From contig NZ_FMXQ01000012.1 in the NCBI RefSeq assembly GCF_900104485.1, positions 1 through 64,000 of the forward strand: a stretch of DNA of 64,000 nt, read 5' to 3'. The notes under the pieces were generated by a model that saw only the letters and a list, made by a program, of their open reading frames with translations, ran no database searches and was not told the origin of the DNA. Within the stretch, counting starts at the first letter, position 1. Each line of letters starts with the position of its first letter. Of this stretch, positions 11,541-20,488 are shown one piece after another. The translations under genes were made by a program, and so were the position numbers. Source of the stretch: Bauldia litoralis. Its GTDB lineage: Bacteria > Pseudomonadota > Alphaproteobacteria > Rhizobiales > Kaistiaceae.

Positions 11541-11738
11541 TTGGAGACCGACGACCTCATTCTCGAACACTTGCGCGCGATCCGCGAGACACAGGATCGC
11601 GACAGCGAGCATTTGCGCGAGATCAAGAGCAGGCTGGGCATTCTCGAGCAACAATATGCCAGCCTGTCGAACCGGCTCGACCGGATGGAAGAGCGGGTCG
11701 CCCGCATCGAGAAACGGCTCGAGCTGGTCGAGTCCTGA
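11541..11738 (+). CDS. Small coiled-coil protein, unknown function
   Basis: A 65-residue, highly charged, probably all-helical protein (LILEHLRAIRETQ ... LDRMEERVARIEKRLELVE) with heptad-like hydrophobic spacing. I chose the TTG at 11541 because GGAG lies eight bases upstream and the protein then opens with ETDDLILEHLRAIR. The frame also extends to 11481, inside the end of the upstream gene. Function unknown. It lies between the ureidopropionase and dihydropyrimidinase genes on the same strand and may simply be carried along. Confidence 0.5.
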   Translation: METDDLILEHLRAIRETQDRDSEHLREIKSRLGILEQQYASLSNRLDRMEERVARIEKRLELVES

Positions 11739-11792
11739 CACCGTATATCGGGCCGGCCATCCCGCCTCGCCCGGCGCGGGGGAGATCGCCGC

Positions 11793-12206
11793 ATGACCAC
11801 CGACCATCGCGAGGTCCTGCTCGGCATGTATCGCGCCTTCAACGATCGCGACATCGACCGCGCGACCGAGTTTCTCGCGCCCGAGGTCTCCTGGCCGAAC
11901 GCCGAAACCGGCGGTCGGGTCGAAGGACGGTCGGGGGTGCGCGCCTATTGGGAAAACCAGTGGCAGACCTTCGATCCAAAGGTCGAGCCGCTCCAGGTAT
12001 CGACCGACGCGGACGGCCTGGTCCGGGTGCGCGTTCATGAACTGAACCGCAGCCTCGACGGCGCCATCCTCGCCGACCGCAAGATCGAGCATGTCTTCAC
12101 CTTCGACGGCGCCTTCATCAGCGGGCTGACGGTGATCGAGGCCGATCCCGACCCGGATATCGACGAGGACGATGAGGACGGCGATGGCGACGGAGGCGAC
12201 TCCTGA
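11793..12206 (+). CDS. SnoaL-like (NTF2 fold) protein with acidic tail
   Basis: A 137-residue protein whose first 110 residues follow the SnoaL/NTF2-like pattern (MYRAFNDRDIDRATEFLAPEVSW ... YWENQW). This is a small cone-shaped fold used for binding or isomerising small molecules. The tail (about residues 115-137) is almost entirely Asp, Glu and Gly. I cannot assign a substrate. Same strand and close spacing as its neighbours suggest cotranscription with the pyrimidine genes. Confidence 0.6.
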   Translation: MTTDHREVLLGMYRAFNDRDIDRATEFLAPEVSWPNAETGGRVEGRSGVRAYWENQWQTFDPKVEPLQVSTDADGLVRVRVHELNRSLDGAILADRKIEHVFTFDGAFISGLTVIEADPDPDIDEDDEDGDGDGGDS

Positions 12207-12238
12207 GCGGTCCCGGCGCGACACTGCGGACATCCCTG

Positions 12239-12610
12239 ATGGCGTCGCTGCTGGTGGCGCTCGCTCTTCCCGCGCTGGCCGCCGACGAGCGCGCCTGCGC
12301 CGCGGCGCTCGACTCGCTCGACGCCGCCTATGAGGCGGCGGTCGCGGTCGAGCAGAATGCCGACAATGCCGTCTTCCGCCTGATGCCGGCGGCGCTGGCG
12401 GCCGAGAAGGCCGCCGACCAGGCCAAGCTCGGCGACTGGCCGGCGGCGACGGTCAGGACATTCGAAAGCATCGCCGTGGAAGCCCGCGACCTTGCCGCGA
12501 CGCCGGAGGCCCGCACGCCCGAGGCGGCAAGGACCTTGCGCGGACATGCCGACACGGGCGAGGCTGAGATCGCGCCGATCTGCGGAGGCAGAAACCGAAA
12601 CGCCGCTTAA
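12239..12610 (+). CDS. Small exported protein, unknown function
   Basis: A 123-residue alanine-rich protein with an N-terminal signal peptide (LLVALALPALAADERA), two cysteines (one near the mature N-terminus, one near the C-terminus) and a helical body. It ends 15 bases before the dihydropyrimidinase gene. No family was recognised. The start could lie slightly upstream, in frame with codons from about 12209, but no ATG is available there. Confidence 0.45.
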   Translation: MASLLVALALPALAADERACAAALDSLDAAYEAAVAVEQNADNAVFRLMPAALAAEKAADQAKLGDWPAATVRTFESIAVEARDLAATPEARTPEAARTLRGHADTGEAEIAPICGGRNRNAA

Positions 12611-12625
12611 CTTGAGGATTGAGAC

Positions 12626-14080
12626 ATGTCGACTGTGATCAAGGGCGGGACGATCGTCACCGCCGACACCACCTTCCCCGCCGACGTCCTGATCGAAGGC
12701 GAGACGATCACCGCAATCGGCAAGAACCTGTCCGGCGACAAGGTGATCGACGCCGCGGGCTGCTACGTCATGCCCGGCGGCATCGACCCGCATACCCATC
12801 TCGAAATGCCGTTCATGGGCACCCATTCGGCCGACGACTTCTCCTCCGGCACCAAAGCGGGCGTTTCCGGCGGAACCACGATGGTCGTCGACTTCGTGCT
12901 GCCCGGAATCAACGAGTCGCTGATCGACGCGCTGCAGGCCTGGCACCAGAAGGCTGGCAAGGCGGCTTCCGACTATTCCTTCCACATGGCGATCACCTGG
13001 TGGGGCGAGCAGGTGTGGAAGGAGATGGAGGAGGTGGTCAAGCGCGGCATCAACACCTTCAAGCACTTCATGGCCTACAAGGGCGCGCTGATGGTGAACG
13101 ACGACGAGCTCTACCAGTCGTTCCTGCGCTGCGCCGAGCTCGGCGCCATGCCGCTGGTCCATGCCGAGAATGGCGACGTGGTCGCCCGGCTCCAGCAGAA
13201 ATACATGGAGATCGGCACCACCGGGCCGGAGGGTCATGCCTTCTCGCGGCCGCCGGAGGTCGAGGGCGAAGCGGTCAACCGGGCGGTGATGATCGCCGAC
13301 CAGGCGGGCGTGCCGCTCTATGTCGTGCACGTCTCCTGCGAGGCGGCGCACGAGGCGATCCGCCGGGCGCGCTCGCTCGGCCAGCGGGTCTTCGGCGAGC
13401 CGCTGATCCAGCATCTCACCCTCGACGAATCCGAGTATTTCAATCCCGACTGGGACCACGCCGCGCGCCGCGTGATGTCGCCGCCCTTCCGCAACAAGGT
13501 CAACCAGGACTCGCTGTGGCACGGGCTGGCCGCGGGCTCGCTGCAGGTGGTCGCCACCGACCATTGCGCCTTCACCACCGAGCAGAAGCGGATGGGGATC
13601 GGCGACTTCACCCGCATTCCCAACGGCACCGGCGGGCTCGAGGACCGGATGCCGGTGCTGTGGACCAAGGGCGTGCGGACCGGGCGGCTGACGATGAACG
13701 AGTTCGTCGCCGTCACCTCGTCGAATATCGCCAAGATCCTCAACATCTATCCGAAGAAGGGGGCGATCGCCGTTGGCGCCGACGCCGATATCGTCGTCCT
13801 CGACCCGAAGAAGTCGAAGACCATCACGGCCGACAAGCAGCAGTCGATCATCGACTACAACGTCTTCGAGGGCGTCGAGGTGACCGGGCTGCCGCGCTAC
13901 ACGCTGTCGCGCGGCGATGTGGTGTTTGAGGATGGCAAGGTGACCGCCGAGGACGGGCGCGGCAAGTTCGTCGAGCGGGCGCCGAGCCCGCCGGTGCATG
14001 AGGCGCTGTCGTCGTGGAAGGCGCTGAAGACGCCGCAGCCGGTCGAGCGCTCGGCCGAGAACATGCCGATCGGAGTGTGA
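12626..14080 (+). CDS. hydA: Dihydropyrimidinase
   Basis: A 484-residue cyclic amidohydrolase that opens dihydrouracil and dihydrothymine to the N-carbamoyl-beta-amino acids. The binuclear zinc site is complete: His56 and His58 in DPHTHLEM, the carboxylated Lys152 in FMAYKGA, His179 in VHAENGD, His235 in VVHVSCEA and Asp312 in ATDHCAF. Length and motifs are typical of D-hydantoinase/dihydropyrimidinase. Its product is the substrate of the hydrolase encoded at 10241. The preceding enzyme, dihydropyrimidine dehydrogenase, is not in the window. Confidence 0.93.
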   Translation: MSTVIKGGTIVTADTTFPADVLIEGETITAIGKNLSGDKVIDAAGCYVMPGGIDPHTHLEMPFMGTHSADDFSSGTKAGVSGGTTMVVDFVLPGINESLIDALQAWHQKAGKAASDYSFHMAITWWGEQVWKEMEEVVKRGINTFKHFMAYKGALMVNDDELYQSFLRCAELGAMPLVHAENGDVVARLQQKYMEIGTTGPEGHAFSRPPEVEGEAVNRAVMIADQAGVPLYVVHVSCEAAHEAIRRARSLGQRVFGEPLIQHLTLDESEYFNPDWDHAARRVMSPPFRNKVNQDSLWHGLAAGSLQVVATDHCAFTTEQKRMGIGDFTRIPNGTGGLEDRMPVLWTKGVRTGRLTMNEFVAVTSSNIAKILNIYPKKGAIAVGADADIVVLDPKKSKTITADKQQSIIDYNVFEGVEVTGLPRYTLSRGDVVFEDGKVTAEDGRGKFVERAPSPPVHEALSSWKALKTPQPVERSAENMPIGV

Positions 14081-14138
14081 TGGTGCGTCCCGACAAACGC
14101 TCCGCCTTCCACCGCAGCCGCATCGATCGGGCCGGGCG

Positions 14139-14978
14139 ATGACGAACGAGACGACGACGCGACCATCATCGATCCTGGCGCCGGACACGCCGCCGGAAAA
14201 AGACACGGTCATCAAGGTCGACAAGCTGTCGCTGACCTTCCAGACCAACGACGGTCCGGTGCACGCGCTGGAGGATATCAACCTCGAGGTCGAGCGCGGC
14301 GAATTCGTCTCGCTGATCGGGCCGTCGGGCTGCGGCAAGACCACGCTGCTCAGGGTCATCGCCGATCTCGAGCGCCAGACCGGCGGATCGATCACGGTCA
14401 ACGGCGTGACGCCGCGCGAGGCCCGCGAGAAGCGCGCCTATGGCTATGTCTTCCAGGCGGCGGCGCTCTATCCGTGGCGGACCATCGCCCGCAACGTCGC
14501 CCTGCCGCTGGAGATCATGGGGCTGGCGCGGGCCGAGCGGACCCGGCGGGTCGCGGACAACCTGGCGCTGGTCAACCTCCAGGGCTTCGAGCGCAAGTAT
14601 CCGTGGCAGCTCTCCGGCGGCATGCAGCAGCGCGCCTCGATCGCCCGGGCGCTGGCCGTCGAGCCGGACCTGCTCCTGATGGACGAGCCGTTCGGGGCGC
14701 TCGACGAGATCGTCCGCGACCACCTCAACGAACAGCTGCTGCAGCTCTGGGCCAAGACCAACAAGACGGTCGTCTTCGTCACCCACTCGATCCCCGAGGC
14801 GGTGTTCCTGTCGACCAGGATCGTCGTCATGTCGCCGCGGCCGGGGCGGATCCACGACATCATCACGTCGAACCTGCCCAAGCAGCGCAGCCTCGACATC
14901 CGCGAGACGCCGGAATTCCTCAAGATCGCCCACCGGGTGCGCGAAGGCCTGCGCGCCGGGCACAGCTATGAGGATTGA
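14139..14978 (+). CDS. ABC importer ATPase (NitT/TauT/ThiZ type)
   Basis: A 279-residue ATPase with Walker A GPSGCGKTT (61-69), Q-loop in YGYVFQAAALYPWRT, signature LSGGMQQRASIARAL (from 158), Walker B LLLMDEP and the switch histidine in FVTHSIPEA. It belongs to the nitrate/taurine/hydroxymethylpyrimidine importer group. With the two permeases and binding protein downstream it forms a complete importer. The location next to dihydropyrimidinase argues for a pyrimidine or related substrate. Confidence 0.85.
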   Translation: MTNETTTRPSSILAPDTPPEKDTVIKVDKLSLTFQTNDGPVHALEDINLEVERGEFVSLIGPSGCGKTTLLRVIADLERQTGGSITVNGVTPREAREKRAYGYVFQAAALYPWRTIARNVALPLEIMGLARAERTRRVADNLALVNLQGFERKYPWQLSGGMQQRASIARALAVEPDLLLMDEPFGALDEIVRDHLNEQLLQLWAKTNKTVVFVTHSIPEAVFLSTRIVVMSPRPGRIHDIITSNLPKQRSLDIRETPEFLKIAHRVREGLRAGHSYED

Positions 14979-15211
14979 AACGTGACGGGCGCGGGGGAAA
15001 CGGGCGTTATCTTCCTGGGCAGCGAACCCCACCCACCCCGCCCCGGTTCGGGGAGGGATTGGCGATCTTCACGCCTCTTTCAGCCAGACACCACCCGTTG
15101 CTTCCGGTTTGCGAGCGTGCTCGCAGGGCACCGATCCCTCCCCGAACCGGGGAGGGGGGACCATGCGAAGCATGGTGGGTGGGGTTCGGCGACGGTGCTG
15201 TGGGGCGCGGC
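14979..15211. repeat. Inverted repeats between ABC ATPase and permease genes
   Basis: No gene. Bases 15017-15060 and 15129-15185 carry inverted copies of the CCCCACCCACC / GGGAGGG element, including the GGACCATGCGAAGCATGGT hairpin, the same family as at 1-160. It splits the operon of the importer and may modulate expression of the downstream membrane components. Confidence 0.6.
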
Positions 15212-16141
15212 ATGAGCGCGGCGGCGGACATCATCGGCTATACACCGGCACGGCCCGGGATGGTGACGCGCTTCTTCCGGTCTAGCTTCGTCGCGGTCAC
15301 TGTCATCGTGCTGGCGATCATCGTTATCTGGTATATCGCCGCGACCTTCCTCAATTCGCCGTGGCAATACGAGGTCTTCGCCCGCGCCGGGGAGAAGCCC
15401 GGCGTCATCGAGTTCGTCGAGGCGACGTGGTCGCAGGAGCGGCCGGTACTGCCCTCGCCGCACCAGGTCGGGGAGGAACTCTACAAGACGATCTTCGAGA
15501 CCGCGCCGACATCCAAGCGCAGTCTGATCTACCACGGCTGGATCACGCTCTCCTCGACGCTGCTCGGCTTTGTCATGGGCACGGCGCTCGGCATCCTGCT
15601 GGCCACGGCCATCGTCCATGTCGCCAGCCTCGACAAGAGCCTGATGCCATGGATCGTCGCCTCGCAGACGATCCCGATCCTCGCCATCGCGCCGATGGTC
15701 ATCGTCGTCCTCGCCTCGGTCGGGCTGACCGGGCTCCTGCCCAAGGCGATCATCTCGACCTACCTCTCCTTTTTCCCGGTCGCGGTCGGAATGGTGAAGG
15801 GGCTGCGCTCGCCGGACCCGATCAACCTCGACCTGATGCGCACCTTCAACGCCAGCCGTCCCCAGACCTTCTGGAAGCTGCGCTGGCCGTCGTCGGTCCC
15901 CTATCTCTTCGTCTCGATGCGGGTGGCGGTGGCGGCGAGCCTGGTCGGGGCGATCGTCGGCGAATTGCCGACGGGCGCGGTCGCCGGGCTCGGCGCGCGG
16001 CTACTGACCGGATCCTATTACGGACAGACCGTGCAGATCTGGTCGGCGCTGGTGCTCGCCTCGGTGCTGGCGGCGGTGCTTGTCACCCTGGTCGGGATCG
16101 CCCAGCGGATCGTCATGCGGCTGATGGGGGTGCGGGCATGA
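15212..16141 (+). CDS. ABC importer permease 1
   Basis: A 309-residue inner-membrane permease of the binding-protein-dependent family (ThiX/SsuC type). One N-terminal segment (VAVTVIVLAIIVIWYIAATF) is followed by a periplasmic loop and five or so C-terminal segments, with the EAA-like loop near FNASRPQTFWKLRWPSSVPYL. The ATG at 15212 is chosen; the open frame runs back to 14975 only through repeat DNA. Its stop codon overlaps the next start in ATGA. Confidence 0.82.
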   Translation: MSAAADIIGYTPARPGMVTRFFRSSFVAVTVIVLAIIVIWYIAATFLNSPWQYEVFARAGEKPGVIEFVEATWSQERPVLPSPHQVGEELYKTIFETAPTSKRSLIYHGWITLSSTLLGFVMGTALGILLATAIVHVASLDKSLMPWIVASQTIPILAIAPMVIVVLASVGLTGLLPKAIISTYLSFFPVAVGMVKGLRSPDPINLDLMRTFNASRPQTFWKLRWPSSVPYLFVSMRVAVAASLVGAIVGELPTGAVAGLGARLLTGSYYGQTVQIWSALVLASVLAAVLVTLVGIAQRIVMRLMGVRA

Positions 16142-17370
16142 GCGCGGTGGACGTCGCCATCGTCGGCGCCGGCGCCGCCGGGCTTGGCGCTGCCAGGGCG
16201 CTCCGCCGCGCCGGCAAGACCGTCACCGTCTTCGAGGCGATGAGCCGCATCGGCGGGCGGGCCCATACCGAAAGCGACACCTTCGGCATGCCCTTCGACC
16301 GGGGCTGCGCCTGGCTGCATGCCGCCGACCGCAATCCCTTCTTCCCCGAGGCGGAAGCCGCCGGCTGGACGCTCCACCACCACGACATGGGGGTCGACCA
16401 CCTCTATTTCGGCAGGACGCGCGCCACGGCCGAGGAACTGGCCGAGATGGCCGGGGCCGAGGCGGCGCTGATCGAGGCGCTGGGCGGAACGACCGAGCTG
16501 ACCGGCGACCGGGTGTCGGAGCTGCTCGCCGCGACCCTTGGCGGCAGCGCCGCCGGCACCTTCAGCGGGCCGATGGACTTCGGCCAGGACGTCGACGAGA
16601 TCTCGATCGCCGACCTGGCCAGCGCCGCCGACCTCGACCCGAACTATTTTACGCTGGAAGGCTTCGGCACGCTGGTCGCCCGTTGGGGCGGCGATGTCGA
16701 GGTCGAACTCGATACGCCGGTCCGCGAGATCCACTGGGACGGCCCCGGCGTCAGCGTCACCACCGACCGAGGGACCGTGGAGGCCGACAAGGTGATCGTC
16801 ACCGTCTCGACCGGCGTCCTCTCCTTTGGCGGCATCCGCTTCGTGCCGGACCTGCCGGAAGACTATGACGCGGCCTTCGACCACCTGCCGATGGGACTGC
16901 TCACCAAGATCCCGCTGGTCGTCAAGGGCGAACGCTTCGGCCACCAGGCCTTTGACGACCTCCTGATCGAGCGGCGCGGCCATGGCGATATCTATTTCCT
17001 CTGCTTTCCCTTCGATCTCGACCTGATGGTCGGCTTCGTCGGCGGCGACTTCGCCTGGGAGATCGAATGCGCCGGCGAGGAAGCGGCGGTCGACTTCGCC
17101 ACCGAGCGGCTGGTGCGGACCTTCGGCACCGACGCCCGCAAGGCGATCGGCAAGGGGGCGATGACGCAATGGGGCTCGGATCGCTGGACCCGCGGCGCCT
17201 ATGCGGCGGCGCGTCCCGGCCAGGCCAGCGCCCGCGACGTGCTCTCGCACCCGGTGGCCGACCGCATCTACTTTGCCGGCGAAGCGCTGGCCGGCCCGCT
17301 GAAGCAGACCTGCGGCGGGGCGCGCCTCTCCGGCGAGACCGTCGCCGCGACGATTGCAGGCGCGGCATGA
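16138..17370 (+). CDS. FAD-dependent amine oxidase family protein
   Basis: A 410-residue flavoprotein. The N-terminus has the dinucleotide-binding fold VAIVGAGAAGLGAARALRRAG, then FEAMSRIGGRAHT, and the C-terminus has the second FAD motif YFAGEALAGPLKQTCGGA, as in monoamine/polyamine oxidases. No signal peptide, so it is cytoplasmic. It overlaps both flanking permease genes by ATGA, which binds its translation tightly to the importer. The substrate is probably an amine derived from the imported compound, but nothing in the sequence says which. A squalene- or phytoene-desaturase relative is less likely. Confidence 0.75.
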   Translation: MSAVDVAIVGAGAAGLGAARALRRAGKTVTVFEAMSRIGGRAHTESDTFGMPFDRGCAWLHAADRNPFFPEAEAAGWTLHHHDMGVDHLYFGRTRATAEELAEMAGAEAALIEALGGTTELTGDRVSELLAATLGGSAAGTFSGPMDFGQDVDEISIADLASAADLDPNYFTLEGFGTLVARWGGDVEVELDTPVREIHWDGPGVSVTTDRGTVEADKVIVTVSTGVLSFGGIRFVPDLPEDYDAAFDHLPMGLLTKIPLVVKGERFGHQAFDDLLIERRGHGDIYFLCFPFDLDLMVGFVGGDFAWEIECAGEEAAVDFATERLVRTFGTDARKAIGKGAMTQWGSDRWTRGAYAAARPGQASARDVLSHPVADRIYFAGEALAGPLKQTCGGARLSGETVAATIAGAA

Positions 17371-18497
17371 GACAGGCGCAGCGTGACTCCTGGCAGGCGC
17401 TTTTCGCCTTCGCGGCCCTGGTCGCGGCGGTGACGCTGCCGATCAATGCGGAGGGACCGCGCATCTACGTCCTCGGGCTCGGCACCGAGGCGATCCTGAT
17501 CCTGCTGATGCTGTTCCTGACGGCGGTCGCCAGCGTCCGCCCGGCGGCATCGGACATTGCCGACCTGATGCTGCTCTTCTTCGTCCATGTCGGCGGCTAT
17601 TTCGCGCTGACGCTGCTGCCGGCGGTCGCGGACGGGGCCGGCTGGGGATTCTGGGGGCTGGTCATCGCCTTGTGGCTGCTGGCCTGGCGACTGGTCACCG
17701 GACTATCGGCGCTCGAACCGTCCAACCGCGCCTATGCGATGCTGCTCAAGATCGTCGTGCCGCTGATCTTCGGCATCTGGCTCCTCTTCCTGTGGGAAGT
17801 GGTGGTGGTCGGCACCGGCGTGCCGGCAGTGCTGCTTCCACCGCCAAGCGCGATCTGGGCGCGCATCACCACCTCGACCGACATCCTGTGGGCCGACTTC
17901 AACCAGACCTTCCTGAAGGCCGTGATCGCCGGTTATGCGATCGGCTGCGCCAGCGGCTTCCTTGTCGCCATCGCGGCCGACCGCAGTCCCTTCCTGAAGC
18001 GCGGATTGCTGCCGGTCGGCAACCTGGTCTCGGCGCTGCCGATCATCGGCATGGCGCCGATCATGGTGATGTGGTTCGGCTTCGACTGGCAGTCGAAGGC
18101 GGCGGTGGTGGTCATCATGACCTTCTTCCCGATGCTGGTGAACACCGTCGCCGGGCTGGCGGCTTCCGACGCCATGCAGCGCGACCTGATGCAGACCTAC
18201 GCGGCCGACTACTGGCAGACCCTGATCAAGCTGCGGCTTCAGGCGGCCCTGCCCTTCATCTTCAATGCCCTCAAGATCAACTCGACGCTGGCGCTGATCG
18301 GCGCGATCGTCGCCGAGTTCTTCGGCACGCCGATCGTCGGCATGGGATTCCGCATATCCACGGAGGTCGGCCGGCTGGCGGTCGACATGGTGTGGGCGGA
18401 AATAGCGGTGGCGGCCCTGGCCGGCTCCGTGTTTTATGGCGTCTTGGCGCTCCTTGAGCGTATCGTGACGTTCTGGCATCCGTCGTTCCGCACATGA
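17367..18497 (+). CDS. ABC importer permease 2 with N-terminal membrane domain
   Basis: A 376-residue permease. Residues 130-376 form the standard BPD-transporter domain (EAA-like loop around YAADYWQTLIKLRLQAALP). The first 125 residues add about four further hydrophobic segments (for example ILILLMLFLTAV and LMLLFFVHVGGYFALTLL), not usual in ThiX/SsuC-type permeases of about 260 residues. The start at 17367 overlaps the oxidase stop in ATGA. The importer would then be a heterodimer with permease 1. Confidence 0.8.
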   Translation: MRQAQRDSWQALFAFAALVAAVTLPINAEGPRIYVLGLGTEAILILLMLFLTAVASVRPAASDIADLMLLFFVHVGGYFALTLLPAVADGAGWGFWGLVIALWLLAWRLVTGLSALEPSNRAYAMLLKIVVPLIFGIWLLFLWEVVVVGTGVPAVLLPPPSAIWARITTSTDILWADFNQTFLKAVIAGYAIGCASGFLVAIAADRSPFLKRGLLPVGNLVSALPIIGMAPIMVMWFGFDWQSKAAVVVIMTFFPMLVNTVAGLAASDAMQRDLMQTYAADYWQTLIKLRLQAALPFIFNALKINSTLALIGAIVAEFFGTPIVGMGFRISTEVGRLAVDMVWAEIAVAALAGSVFYGVLALLERIVTFWHPSFRT

Positions 18498-18537
18498 CGG
18501 TTCGGACGGCAACTCAACCTCGAATGGAGGGGTCAAA

Positions 18538-19545
18538 ATGAAGAAAGTTCTGATTACCGCGCTCGCCGCAGCCGCCGGGATGGGCTTCGGCCTGTCGTCG
18601 GGCCTTGCCGCCGACGCGGTGACCTTGCAGCTCAAATGGGTGACGCAGGGCCAGTTTGCCGGCTACTACGTCGCCAAGGACAAGGGCTTCTACGAAGAAG
18701 AAGGCCTCGACGTCACCATCAAGCCAGGCGGCCCCGACATCAATCCGCAGCAGGTCCTGACCGGTGACGGCGCGGACATCGCCATCGACTGGATGCCGTC
18801 GGCCCTGGCCGCCCGCGAGAAGGGCGTGCCGACAGTCAACGTCGCCCAGCCCTTCAAGAAGTCGGGCATGATGCTGACCTGCCTGAAGGAAACCGGGATC
18901 ACCAAGCCGGAGGACTTCCGCGGCAAGACGCTCGGCGTCTGGTTCTTCGGCAACGAGTATCCCTTCCTGTCGTGGATGGCGACGCTCGGCATTCCGACCG
19001 AGGGCGGCCCCGACGGCGTCACCGTGGTCAAGCAGGGCTTCAACGTCGACCCGCTGCTGCAGAAGCAGGCCGACTGCATCTCGACGATGACCTACAACGA
19101 ATACTGGCAGGTCATCGACGCCGGCATCCCGGCCGAGGACCTGGTCGTCTTCAAGTATGAGGACCAGGGCGTCGCGACGCTTGAGGACGGCCTCTATGTG
19201 CTCGAGGATCGCCTGCAGGACGAGGCCTTCGTCGATGTCATGGCGCGCTTCGTCAAGGCGTCGATGAAGGGTTGGGAATATGCTCGCGAAAACCCCGACG
19301 AAGCAGCCGAGATCGTGCTGGAGAACGACGACACCGGTGCGCAGACGGAGAAGCACCAGAAGCGGATGGTCAGCGAGATCATCAAGCTGACCGAGGGTTC
19401 GAACGGCGCGCTTGACGAGGCTGACTACGAGCGGACCGTCGAGGTCCTGCTCGGCGGCGGTTCCGACCCGGTGATCACCAAGGTGCCGGAAGGCGCCTGG
19501 AGCCACGTCATCACCGACAAGGCCGGCATCAAGAACGACATGTAG
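18538..19545 (+). CDS. ABC importer substrate-binding protein (ThiY/NMT1 type)
   Basis: A 335-residue periplasmic binding protein. Signal peptide residues 1-25 (ending LAADA), then the family hallmark LQLKWVTQGQFAGYYVAKDK followed by GFYEEEGLDVTI, shared with hydroxymethylpyrimidine and other NitT/TauT binding proteins. A strong GGAGGGG site precedes the ATG. It closes the importer operon. A pyrimidine or N-carbamoyl product is the likely ligand by context; thiamine-precursor transport is the main alternative, but no thiamine gene is nearby. Confidence 0.82.
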   Translation: MKKVLITALAAAAGMGFGLSSGLAADAVTLQLKWVTQGQFAGYYVAKDKGFYEEEGLDVTIKPGGPDINPQQVLTGDGADIAIDWMPSALAAREKGVPTVNVAQPFKKSGMMLTCLKETGITKPEDFRGKTLGVWFFGNEYPFLSWMATLGIPTEGGPDGVTVVKQGFNVDPLLQKQADCISTMTYNEYWQVIDAGIPAEDLVVFKYEDQGVATLEDGLYVLEDRLQDEAFVDVMARFVKASMKGWEYARENPDEAAEIVLENDDTGAQTEKHQKRMVSEIIKLTEGSNGALDEADYERTVEVLLGGGSDPVITKVPEGAWSHVITDKAGIKNDM

Positions 19546-19570
19546 GCGAAACGCCTTCAGACCGACGCGA

Positions 19571-19600
19571 GACGGGCGCCCACGGGCGCCCGTCTTCGTT
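19571..19600 (+). terminator. Terminator after the importer operon
   Basis: GACGGGCGCC and GGCGCCCGTC form a ten-pair GC stem with a four-base loop, followed by TTCGTTT. It lies 26 bases after the binding-protein stop and just before the convergent lipid kinase gene. Confidence 0.75.
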
Positions 19601-20488
19601 TCAGCGGGACGGCACGACGAGGCGCAGCCGGCCGGGCTTCACGGCGAGCGAGAGCCGGCTCTTCTTCTCCGACGGATCGAAGAAGGCGTCATCGATCCGC
19701 GAGGTCGCGCCGGACCAGACCAGCCTGGCGCTCCGCACCCGGCCGAGCGAACGCAGCTTCGGCGCCTGATGGGCGGGGGCGCCGTCGCGCAGCCATTCAA
19801 CCATCGACTTGCGGTGCGCCTCCTCGGCGCAGACGAGGTGCAGCCGGCCGTCATCGACGGCGGCGGCACGGCAGAGTCGCAGTCCGGGACCCATCAAAGG
19901 CATGTTCAGCGCCTCGACGAAGAGCGCGGCGCCGGACAAGTCCTCGCCATTCACCTTGAGCCTGGGAATGGGCGCGGCCTTGGCCAGCGACCTTGCCAGG
20001 CCACGGCGCGCCTTGAGAATTGCCCGCCTCGGCTCTGCCTCCGCCTTGTCGCTGAGATGAAGCGCGAGCGCCCCGGCGGCCAGCGCCCCGATGCCGACGC
20101 TCTCGACCGCGGTCTCCCGGCGGCGACCACGCGTGACCTCGAGGAGATCGACCGTGCGCCATGCCGGAGCGCGCAGTTCCGAGACGACCTCGGACACCGA
20201 ATCGCCCAGCCCGAAGGCGCGGGCGATGTTGTTGGCGGTGCCCAGAGGCAGGATGGCAAGCGGTGTGTCCGTTCCGTCGAGCAGACGGGCGACCTTGGCG
20301 ACGGTGCCGTCACCGCCGGCGGCGACGACCATCCGCGTCGGCAACCGCAGCGCGGCGGCAAGGCCGGGCTGCTTGGTCGACAGGCAGCGCACAGCATAGC
20401 CGGCCCGGGCGAGCAGCGCGACGATATGGTGGCGAGCGTGGCGGCCGGTCCCGGCGGAGGGATTGTAGGCAAGCGTGATGGTCGGCAT
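19601..20488 (-). CDS. Diacylglycerol kinase-family lipid kinase
   Basis: A 295-residue cytoplasmic kinase of the DAGK/YegS/sphingosine-kinase family. It has the NPSAGTG nucleotide-binding start (residues 10-15), the GGDGTV catalytic motif (58-63) and the LPLGTANN motif (about 80-87). It probably phosphorylates a lipid such as diacylglycerol or phosphatidylglycerol. It stands alone between convergent and divergent neighbours. The lipid substrate cannot be told from the sequence. Confidence 0.82.
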   Translation of the reverse strand: MPTITLAYNPSAGTGRHARHHIVALLARAGYAVRCLSTKQPGLAAALRLPTRMVVAAGGDGTVAKVARLLDGTDTPLAILPLGTANNIARAFGLGDSVSEVVSELRAPAWRTVDLLEVTRGRRRETAVESVGIGALAAGALALHLSDKAEAEPRRAILKARRGLARSLAKAAPIPRLKVNGEDLSGAALFVEALNMPLMGPGLRLCRAAAVDDGRLHLVCAEEAHRKSMVEWLRDGAPAHQAPKLRSLGRVRSARLVWSGATSRIDDAFFDPSEKKSRLSLAVKPGRLRLVVPSR

